Below are positions 1 through 7,200 of a stretch of DNA of 7,456 bases, in pieces. The notes under the pieces are model-generated. The model was not told the DNA's origin. It made no database searches and worked only from the letters and a program-made list of their open reading frames with translations. The stretch is taken from positions 1 to 7,456 of the forward strand of contig JAJFLL010000003.1 of the NCBI GenBank assembly GCA_021772695.1. Direction: 5' to 3'. The stretch's first letter is position 1; each line of letters opens with the position of its first letter. Origin of the DNA: Deltaproteobacteria bacterium (GTDB lineage: Bacteria; UBA10199; DSSB01). Both the position numbers and the translations under genes were made by a program.

Positions 1-2
1 CC

Positions 3-470
3 CTGCCCGATGGCCCCGCCAATTTTTGGGAGATATTGGGTTCCTACCGCAGCGGGGAGCCGGGCGAAGACCTTTTTCTCACTACCTCAAACCTCACCAG
101 GTGGTTAAAAAAGTATTTCGACAAGACGCCAAAATACCTGGTGTTGCAGGCCTGTTACAGTGGTGGATTTTTAGAAAATCCAGAAAAACCTCAGCTGCCC
201 ACCCTAAAAGATCTCAAAAATGTCACGGTGATGACCGCTGCCAGACAAGATAGAGAGAGTTTTGGTTGCCAACCGGGAACAAGTCATACCCTCTTTGGGG
301 GTACTTTTCTCACCGTTTGGCCAGAAGAGCCCCAAAGTCCGCTTTCCTGGGATTGGGCTCAGATGTTTTCGCAGGTACAAAAAAGGGTGCAAGACATGGA
401 GTCACAAGAAAAGGTCAGCCCGCCTTCATTACCCCAATTTTTTTCCAATCAACCGGTTCCAGGGCCTTAG
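3..470 (+). CDS. C13 family (legumain-like) cysteine peptidase, 5' end cut by window edge
   Basis: The frame is open from the first complete codon at base 3 to TAG at 468-470, giving 155 visible residues, so the start lies off the left edge; the internal TTG at 36 is not a likely start. The visible part matches the C-terminal half of the bacterial peptidase C13 domain. The nucleophile is in LQACYSGGF (Cys51, codon 153-155) after a beta-strand. A second strand VTVMTAA is followed by the family block SFGC with TLFGGTFL, and the domain closes with PSLPQFF, matching the usual 'pS.PQ' end. C13 enzymes are caspase-fold cysteine peptidases; legumain and the GPI transamidase subunit Gpi8 belong here. 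The catalytic His normally lies some 40 or more residues before the Cys, and none is visible in the 50 residues upstream, so it should fall just outside the window. Bacterial members are often exported, but the N-terminus is not seen. A DUF3829 lipoprotein gene follows 60 bases downstream on the same strand. The family call is from motif recognition; substrate unknown. Confidence 0.85.
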   Translation: MPDGPANFWEILGSYRSGEPGEDLFLTTSNLTRWLKKYFDKTPKYLVLQACYSGGFLENPEKPQLPTLKDLKNVTVMTAARQDRESFGCQPGTSHTLFGGTFLTVWPEEPQSPLSWDWAQMFSQVQKRVQDMESQEKVSPPSLPQFFSNQPVPGP

Positions 471-493
471 ACAAGCCCTTGTCATGGTTTTTT
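470..493 (+). terminator. possible weak intrinsic terminator after the C13 peptidase gene
   Basis: GACAAG and CTTGTC (470-483) are perfect inverted repeats around CC; a realistic form has a 4- to 5-bp stem with a 4-base loop. They begin at the last base of the stop codon and are followed, after four bases, by six T (488-493). The stem is short and the T run is offset, so any termination would be inefficient, and read-through into the lipoprotein gene is plausible. The rest of the gap (494-530) shows no convincing promoter: TTGACC at 495 resembles a -35 box, but the sequence 17 bases later (TCATTT) is a poor -10 box. Confidence 0.25.
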
Positions 494-530
494 CTTGACC
501 CGCGGGGCTCCCTGGAATCATTTGCTTGGT

Positions 531-1655
531 ATGAAAAAATACTCGCTCTTACTATTATCGCTCCTCCTAACCTTAGTCTTTACCGGCTGTGAAGACAGTT
601 TCCTCATGCGTAAATTAAAAAAGCAGGAGGTGGCGGCCCCAACAAGTGCTCCGAAAAAAAGTCCGGCGTTACCCACCGCCACCGAAAAATCTCCGACGCC
701 TCCCAGCGAGAAACCTGAAGACAACATCATCAATAAATTGTTGGAAAACAAAAAACCCACGGAACCTACGGATATTCTAACAGAGAAAGTTCCCGCCGTT
801 CCCAAACCGGCTGAAGATGACAACAGCTCCTTGAAAGAGGAAATCCGTGGCTATGTGCAATGTCTCAATCGCACCCGGGACCGTGTGAATCAAAGCAAGG
901 CCCGCTACCTTTCTTGGATCAGCAGTGAAGTAGCAGGCCCCAATTGTAAGGAGCGCTACATCACCTACGGACTTTATACCCTGTACGACGACGGCATGAA
1001 GACCTGCCGAAATGCCGCCGACAACGGCGCTCAAACGCCACCCAGTCTGCCCGAGTTAGAAGCGGCGGCCAAGCAATTGGCCACCTCCTATGAGACCTTG
1101 GTGCCCTTGGTCCAAGAGGTTTACGACTATTACGAGCAAGAGGATTATAAAGACGACCAATGCGTCAAAGCCAAGGCCTATCATCCCAAACTCATGGCGG
1201 CCTTCAATGAATTTCAAGCGGCCAGTGCCATCATCGATCAAGCGCTGGATCCACTACAGGATAAAATCGTGGCCGATGACTTAGCCCGCCTCGAAACCCA
1301 AGGAAAAAAGATTCCCTGGCATGTGGTGAAATTTGTGCAAAGCGCCCAGGGGGTGCAAAAGCAGATTCCTGCCACCGCCGAGGGCGCCTGGAATATCCAG
1401 GGCTATAATCAAGCCTACACCCAACTAGAAAAGGATTATGAAGCGCTTGAAGCCTATGTGCAGGCCAACCCCGAGGAGGCCCAAAAAATTATGCTCTTCA
1501 GTATGTTCTCTTCCAATGCCAAAGATTTCTATGTGCAGGCGAAATTCCTGCGTCGCGATCTAGCCGACTCCAAAAAAGTCGCTCCCAACTCGGTGAATAA
1601 ACTGATTCGGGAATACAATCAGATGGTGAACCAGGCCAATTCCCTGCGTTATTAA
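531..1655 (+). CDS. DUF3829 (YiiG-like) lipoprotein
   Basis: This encodes 374 residues. I place the start at ATG 531 rather than the in-frame TTG at 495, because it gives a textbook lipoprotein signal: MKK, a Leu-rich core, and lipobox F-T-G-C with the acylated Cys at 20. The Shine-Dalgarno match is poor (GGAA about 13 bases upstream). Residues 32-98 are a Pro/Lys/Thr/Glu-rich tether with repeated K-S-P motifs and little predicted structure. From about 100 to the C-terminus the protein is alpha-helical and matches DUF3829: the diagnostic stretch is YDYYEQEDYKDDQ (198-210), followed by a helix with HPKLMAAFNEF (218-228) and a final paired-helix region. Four cysteines besides the lipidated one (111, 139, 159, 211) could form disulfides in the periplasm. 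The family has no established biochemical role. It should sit in the inner or outer membrane facing the periplasm. It lies 60 bases after the C13 peptidase, possibly in the same unit, and its stop overlaps the hrpB stop on the other strand. Confidence 0.85.
   Translation: MKKYSLLLLSLLLTLVFTGCEDSFLMRKLKKQEVAAPTSAPKKSPALPTATEKSPTPPSEKPEDNIINKLLENKKPTEPTDILTEKVPAVPKPAEDDNSSLKEEIRGYVQCLNRTRDRVNQSKARYLSWISSEVAGPNCKERYITYGLYTLYDDGMKTCRNAADNGAQTPPSLPELEAAAKQLATSYETLVPLVQEVYDYYEQEDYKDDQCVKAKAYHPKLMAAFNEFQAASAIIDQALDPLQDKIVADDLARLETQGKKIPWHVVKFVQSAQGVQKQIPATAEGAWNIQGYNQAYTQLEKDYEALEAYVQANPEEAQKIMLFSMFSSNAKDFYVQAKFLRRDLADSKKVAPNSVNKLIREYNQMVNQANSLRY
1652..1655. other. overlapping convergent stop codons (TTAA palindrome)
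   Basis: TAA at 1653-1655 ends the lipoprotein gene on the + strand, and the complement of TTA at 1652-1654 ends hrpB on the - strand. The four-base palindrome TTAA therefore supplies both stops. No intergenic space is left, and I see no strong hairpin with a T run on either side, so transcripts from both strands probably run into the opposite gene. Confidence 0.95.
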
Positions 1656-4150
1656 GGTTTCGGGATTTCACCTAAGGGATCCAATGGCCAGCGGTGCCGA
1701 GGATAGCGCCGCGACAGGGCCTTGCGTAATTCCGGATAAGTCTGCCGCCAAAAATTATTGAGATCCTTGGTGACCTGGACGGGACGGTTGTTGGGCGCCA
1801 ATAATTTTAGGGTCAGCGGTAATCGACCCTCTGCCAAACAGGGCCCCATCTTTAAACCGAAAAAATCCTGCAATCGGGAAGCCAGATAAGGTTCGTGGTC
1901 CCAATCATAGTGAACCTGGACTCTAGGTCGTGTGGGTAGGGTAACCGTATCGGGCAGCCACCGCTGCCACTTCGCCTGCACCCCGGCGGGCAGATAGGCG
2001 AGCACCCGGTTTTCGAAAGGCCATGCTTTCAATTCTTCCTTATGAAGCAAGCCGTGAAACAGGTGCTGCAAAAAACTTTTTTCCAAGCAAACCTCGGGAG
2101 GAGGTACAGACGGATCCAACTTCAATTGCGCAACCCATTTCCATTTGCCAAGGGCTCGTTCCAATGGAGACGGATCGGTCAGGCGGCCCAGGGCGGTGAG
2201 CAAATCATGCACCTTGAGAAAAGGCGCCGTATCAGAAAATTTTAAGGCCTGGCGCAAAAATACTTCGGCGGCCACATGAAGATCGCTCGGTCGGCCCCTA
2301 CTGCCTTCCAAGACCAATTCCCCATAGGTGATCTGATGCCTTTCCACCAAACGCCCCTCGGGCTCGGTCCAAAGCAGTTCGGATTTTTCCTGCAACAGGC
2401 CCGAGACATCTTCATAAAGCCAAGCGGGGTCCATGGGCAGCCAAGAACGCAAGTGTACTTGGGAGCGCTCGCCCGGCCGCACGGATTCTCCCACATCGAG
2501 CACCACCGCCAATTCTTGCCGTTGGTAGAGATCTTCCACTCGGTCCCATAAGTTTTTCGGAACCACGCCCGAACCGCCGAGGCAAAAATTCCAGGTTCGA
2601 TCGCTGCGCTTGGCCACCCGATCGGGGAAGGCCCTGAGTACACTCAGGCCCAAATCCTGCTCCGGTTGAGAACTCAGGGTCGCAGCAGGATTTAGGGCTA
2701 AGGCCCGTCCCAATTGTTCCCGTAGTTTTTCGGTAATCCTACGAAACCCTCTAGAATGAGGAATGCTTTCGAGGGCGCCCTCCGGAAGATCGCCTTCACT
2801 CAGGCCCGCGGCCAAAGTGAGCGCTGCTTCGCGAACGCCTCGTTCCCTGCCTTCCCATAAGAGTCGCCCCACTCGCGGATGGACCGGAAGGGAGCAGAGT
2901 TGACGGCCTAATTCCGTAATTTCCCATTGGGCATGGGCCTGACGAACGGCACCCAAGCGTTGTAATAATTCCAAACAATGGGTGGCCACGGTTTCTTCCG
3001 GTGCCAATAGCCAGGGAAAGTCTTGGAGGTCTGAAACGCCTAAGGCCAGGAGTTCCAAATACATCTGGGCTAAATCGGCTCGGGTGATTTCCGGACTGGA
3101 TTCTTGCGGACGAGATTGAAATTCCCACGAGGTGTAAAGGCGAAAACACCTTCCCGGACCGGTACGACCGGCACGACCGGCACGTTGCACCGCGGCGGCT
3201 TGGGAGATGGGGCGAGTCTCGAGGCGGGGAATGCCACTCCACCAGGAATACCTAGACTGCCGATGCCATCCCGAATCGAGGACCCGTTTCAATCCGGGGA
3301 TGGTCAGTGAAGATTCAGCGATATTGGTTGCGAGCACCACCTTGGGCCGAGAAAATTTTTCAAAGATTTTTTGTTGATCCGTCGGTGGAAGGGAACCATG
3401 GAGGGGTAGGATTTCCATGGGATAAAGCCTGGCTTGGTGCAGGGCTGCCTCGGTGCGCTTGATCTCGGAAAAACCGGGAAGAAACACCAAGGTGTCTTCA
3501 CCCGATTCCAAAGGATGCCGTTGTAAATTTTGCACCACCAAAGTTTCGAGGGCTAGTGGGCCCGAATCGTTCAGATAATGTTGTTCCACTTCGAATTGAG
3601 GGGTTTGCGCGGTGAAGACCGGTGCCCCGCCAAGATAGGCGGCCAAGGGTTCGGCCTTAAAGGTGGCCGACATGAGGCAAATTTTCAGGTCCGGGCGAGT
3701 GCTGCGTTGCAGGTGACGCAGATAGGCCAGGGCAAAATCGCTTTGTAGATGTCGCTCGTGAAACTCATCGAGAATCACCGTATGCACCGCGGGCAACCGA
3801 GGGCTTCCCAACAATTTTCTGACCAACATGCCTTCCGTTAAAAAAAGTAGTCGGGTTTGGGTGCTGACGGCCTTCTCAAATCGAAATTGGTAACCCACCC
3901 GATGGCCAAGCGCTTCACCCAACTCTTCGGCCACGCGGGCCGCCGCCATCTTGGCGGCCAGTCGCCTCGGCAGCAACACCCAGATCTGGGCCCCCTGGGG
4001 CAAGGCCGACGAGGCCAGTAGGGCCGGGGGCACTCGCGTGGTCTTACCTGACCCGGGCGGCGATTGCAGCACCAGGTTGGCATGGGTGGACCAAAGCCTC
4101 TCAATTTCTTGTAGATGCCCATCGATGGGCAGTCGAAGACGTGAGTTCAT
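1652..4150 (-). CDS. hrpB: ATP-dependent helicase HrpB (DEAH-box family)
   Basis: This 832-residue protein has the usual HrpB length. Helicase motifs appear in order: Walker A SPPGSGKTT (30-38), DEFHER (128-133, motif II), SAT (161-163), VFLPG (222-226), TNIAESSLTIP (275-285, motif V) and QRAGRAGRTGPG (322-333, motif VI). Winged-helix and HA2-type helical segments follow, then the HrpB-specific C-terminal domain, with APNNRPVQVTKDL (785-797), an FW pair, and the closing RYPRHRWPLDP (815-825). HrpB is related to the Prp2/Prp22-type RNA helicases and is presumed to act on RNA in the cytoplasm; its physiological role is poorly defined in most bacteria. ATG 4150 is the first possible start after an in-frame TGA, and LPIDGHL at residues 7-13 agrees with the family N-terminus. 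The ribosome site is weak (GGGG four bases before the ATG). The gene follows the giant gene by 53 bases on the same strand, so co-transcription is likely. No catalytic residue is missing. Confidence 0.96.
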   Translation of the reverse strand: MNSRLRLPIDGHLQEIERLWSTHANLVLQSPPGSGKTTRVPPALLASSALPQGAQIWVLLPRRLAAKMAAARVAEELGEALGHRVGYQFRFEKAVSTQTRLLFLTEGMLVRKLLGSPRLPAVHTVILDEFHERHLQSDFALAYLRHLQRSTRPDLKICLMSATFKAEPLAAYLGGAPVFTAQTPQFEVEQHYLNDSGPLALETLVVQNLQRHPLESGEDTLVFLPGFSEIKRTEAALHQARLYPMEILPLHGSLPPTDQQKIFEKFSRPKVVLATNIAESSLTIPGLKRVLDSGWHRQSRYSWWSGIPRLETRPISQAAAVQRAGRAGRTGPGRCFRLYTSWEFQSRPQESSPEITRADLAQMYLELLALGVSDLQDFPWLLAPEETVATHCLELLQRLGAVRQAHAQWEITELGRQLCSLPVHPRVGRLLWEGRERGVREAALTLAAGLSEGDLPEGALESIPHSRGFRRITEKLREQLGRALALNPAATLSSQPEQDLGLSVLRAFPDRVAKRSDRTWNFCLGGSGVVPKNLWDRVEDLYQRQELAVVLDVGESVRPGERSQVHLRSWLPMDPAWLYEDVSGLLQEKSELLWTEPEGRLVERHQITYGELVLEGSRGRPSDLHVAAEVFLRQALKFSDTAPFLKVHDLLTALGRLTDPSPLERALGKWKWVAQLKLDPSVPPPEVCLEKSFLQHLFHGLLHKEELKAWPFENRVLAYLPAGVQAKWQRWLPDTVTLPTRPRVQVHYDWDHEPYLASRLQDFFGLKMGPCLAEGRLPLTLKLLAPNNRPVQVTKDLNNFWRQTYPELRKALSRRYPRHRWPLDPLGEIPKP

Positions 4151-4160
4151 GGCACCCCAT
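4101..4160 (-). other. out-of-frame mini-ORF overlapping the hrpB start, with a better ribosome site
   Basis: Ten bases upstream of the hrpB ATG is another ATG (complement of 4158-4160) in a different frame. It opens a 19-codon ORF ending in TGA at the complement of 4101-4103. GGAG (complement of 4167-4170) lies six bases before this ATG, an ideal spacing, whereas it is 16 bases from the hrpB ATG. The peptide resembles nothing I know. It may be a chance ATG, or an upstream ORF that limits or couples hrpB translation. I favour chance but record it because it affects the choice of start. Confidence 0.25.
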
Positions 4161-4185
4161 GGTTTACTCCGCTTACTCTCATTTG

Positions 4186-4214
4186 TCTTTAATCACATGG
4201 AATTTACTCTTCAA
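4186..4214 (-). promoter_or_regulatory. weak sigma70-like promoter candidate ahead of hrpB
   Basis: On the - strand TTGAAG (complement of 4209-4214) and TAAAGA (complement of 4186-4191) are separated by exactly 17 bases, the best spacing for a housekeeping promoter. The -35 box matches consensus at four of six positions and the -10 box at only three. The -35 box lies inside the last codons of the giant gene. It could give hrpB its own transcript, but the match is poor and chance is a fair explanation. Confidence 0.2.
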
Positions 4215-7200
4215 CCCAATCGCGGCTGGGAGACCGCACCAAAAATTTTCGGGTGGCGCTGGCCGGCCAAAAAATTTCCACACGGTTAAAGGGTAGAGAG
4301 CGAAAGGATCCCAGCCCATCTAATAGCTCCGCTGGAACGGTGCCTGGGTCCCAAGTGCCACGAGCAGTAACTAAAAGGGTATCTTGACTACTCGGGGGAT
4401 TTCCCTGGATCATGGTCACCCCCTGCAGCAAGTGCATGGGACTGTGGGCAAAGAGTGAAGTGGGACTCACCGGCGTTTTCCACGCCTCCGACTCGTGAAC
4501 CACTCGATCTTGATGTTTATAGAAGCGAAAGGTTTGACGCCCTTGGGTGTCATATAAAACCAGGCTTCTTCCTGGTGGCATGTCGGTCAATCGGGCCATA
4601 TATCTTTGTAAATCTTGCGACAAAATGGGTTTCTGGAATCGAAGTAAAATTTCCATGCGGTCCATGGAAAGTTCGGGGTTGAGGAATTGCCGCATTTGTC
4701 CGAGTAAATCCGTAGGGATCCTGCTGATAAAAAAGGCCGGCATATTGGCTGGCCCACTGGGGCCGAGCACCGGCGGGGCACTTCCTGGAACCGTCGGAGC
4801 CGGCTCGGAGCCCCGCACCGGGTCAACGACTTCGCCGGCAACGGGGCTTTCAACCTCACCCTCTTCTAATTGCATGCGAAATTTTTGAACCCATTGGGAT
4901 TGCCTATAATGATATTCCAAAATAAGTCGATTGGATTCCGTCACCAGACTAAGTCGACGACCCACAATATTCATCCGGTTTAAGGTTCCCCCCACCATGG
5001 AGTCCAAGGCCGTAAGATATTCAGGAGAAAACCAGCCGCGATGTTGGATCTCGGTTTCGTTCTGGGGAGAGCGCCCCGAATCGCGGGTATAGGCATCCAG
5101 CAGCAGATAAATCTCCAAGGGAGAGCGGACGATGGGTTGATTGAATAAGGCTTGTCCGGCGATGCGGTCCCACCTGGAGCTGTCTCCAATGCGCCAAAAA
5201 AGTTCTCCCCCGCGAACCTGGCCTTGAAACAGGCGCTCCGCAGGTTGATTTTGGGGGACCCAAAGGTCCCACTGCCGGCCTTCTTCGCTTCCCTCCAAAC
5301 GATCCCGAGTCGCCTCATTTAATTTCTTCAGCGTCACCGTTTGCCCTTCCACCACCAGGGAAGGCCGTTGTCCGGTCACGTCCGCTTGGGGCATGAGTCT
5401 TAGGTGCAGGGTCAATTGATCCAGCCCATGTAAAATTTGGGGCAGGTGATCGGGCCCCCAAGCCACGCTTCTGGTCCCGGTAATTTCTTGGGCACGAACT
5501 TCAGGTACATCGGAGTCTGAGCGGGGCGGGCGAGGGGTCGGCGGACGCACATGAGACGGCAAGGGCCCTACTTCATCGGCCCGAGGTAAGGTTTCCGGGG
5601 TGCGTCGGGGCCGGTAAATTTCTTTGGGCCGCATGGGATCCACATAAAAACCGTTCAACTTCATGATCACCGCAGAGGTTTTTTCCGGACCGATGCTCAG
5701 ATTGATGCGCTGCAATTCAGGGATCTCGGTCAAGCGGGGCAGTCCATTCAAGACCTGCAACATACTCTCGATCTTCCAGCCAAAAGAGGAATCCAGGCGG
5801 ATGGCTAAGTTTCTCTGCAGCAACCATTCCTGAAAATTGGCCTTGTTGGACATGATGTGGCGGATCAATTGGATCATGTCCGAGGCGGAATGTTCCATCG
5901 ACTCGGGACCGAAGCGCGGCAGAGAGAGGTGGCTATCCGCCTGCCGTCTGGGGGCCTGAGGCTCGGGGACCGAATCCATCACACTTTCGGTTGCAGGGGG
6001 CATTTCAAAGCCCCGCTCCCCGTAAATAAACTCGATGCGCTGCCCTGCGGGGTTTTCCACCGTTTGGTCCCATTCCAACACCACTCGGCGGCCCAAGGGC
6101 ACTGACGACACCCGAGGATTGGGTCGGACGCTCAGGGTATTGAGGGTGCTGAGAAGATTGGTCAATGAGCTGCCTCGGGTGATGGCCCCTTCCACCTTAA
6201 AGGTGACGTCGCCTTGGACCAACAGATCAAAAAATTTATATTGAGGATCGGAAATGCGGCGCATGATGTCTAAAATTCCCAACACCTGTCGAGGGTCCGC
6301 CCCGCGCTCTCCACCTTGGGTGATGAACGGCAGGGTGGGGGTTCGACTGCGGCCCCGTGGCGGCGGGGAACCATCGCCATTTTCGCCGCCCATATGGAAT
6401 ACGTGATTGGGCAGTGCCCCCTCGCCGACAGTAGCCCCAGCCAAGGCCAAACCCGGGAGGCGAAAGGCGCTTGGGGACTCCAGACGCGCGGCCTGTCGGT
6501 GTAAATCTTGCTCGATTGGACCTAAATGGCGTCCAAAAATTTCCCGGCTCAAGCGTCCGGCTGCATGAAAGGTAAAGAGCTGAGCCAAAGCCGTGGCAGC
6601 TACCTGGCTAAAGGATTCGGGACCGGACCACCCCAAGTATTGGTGCCCATAGGCACTACCGACCAACCCTAGATAGGTGGCTCCCTGTCTGGCACCACCA
6701 TGAAAAATTTGTTGGGAAAGGGAGGCACCAGCGGGCATCGGGCCCAGCAGGGCTCGAGAACCCCAATGGCTACCGCGAAGCACACCCACCATGAGGAGGG
6801 CGGATTTCCAATGTTGGAAAAAATTTTCCCCAAAGGCCACCTGCGCGGGATTCCGCAAATGGGCGATACCCAAGGAGGCGGTGGTAAAGGCGCTTACCTC
6901 TAGCCCCAAACCGGTGCCGCGGCTTAAGATGCCTCCGAAGCGTGAACTCAAACCCAAGGCGCGACTTCCCTGAAGTCCCAGGACTCGACCCAGGCCGTAA
7001 CCCAAGCTCCCCACACCCATGCCCACGACGAGTTCCGGGGCGGTGACCTCTTCGACAAAATGATCGAGAAACCTTTCCGCTTGTTCGGGCCAAGGTCCTT
7101 GACCCGACAGCACGGCGAGGCGCCCGGCCGCCCGAGTTTGGAGATCCGTCGGCACCGACCCACTTTGGCTGAGCCAGCCATAAGCGGCCTCGGCGATCCC

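Noticed and set aside
495..530. Upstream TTG start (495) for the lipoprotein, and TTGACC as a -35 box
   Set aside because: Starting at 495 would put 12 residues including Arg, Pro, Trp and His before the clean signal peptide, and no acceptable -10 box follows TTGACC at the right distance.
1655..1675. Small inverted repeat AGGT...ACCT after the lipoprotein stop
   Set aside because: It has only four base pairs, an 11-base loop and no T run, so it is not a believable terminator.
3160..3190. Short tandem repeat (ACGACCGGC-type units) on the + strand
   Set aside because: It encodes the Gly-Arg-Ala-Gly-Arg-Ala-Gly-Arg run of HrpB helicase motif VI; the repetition follows from the conserved protein motif.
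2796..3242. 148-codon open frame on the - strand inside hrpB
   Set aside because: It is a frame-shifted shadow of hrpB with Arg/Ser/Pro-rich composition and no recognisable domain.
6035..6244. Open frames on the + strand antisense to the giant gene
   Set aside because: Composition is typical of the reverse complement of a GC-rich gene; no ribosome site or family resemblance was seen.
6814..6832. A/T run GGAAAAAATTTTCC that looks like an operator-type palindrome
   Set aside because: It is imperfect and lies within the coding sequence for Glu-Asn-Phe-Phe of the giant protein; nothing nearby suggests regulation.
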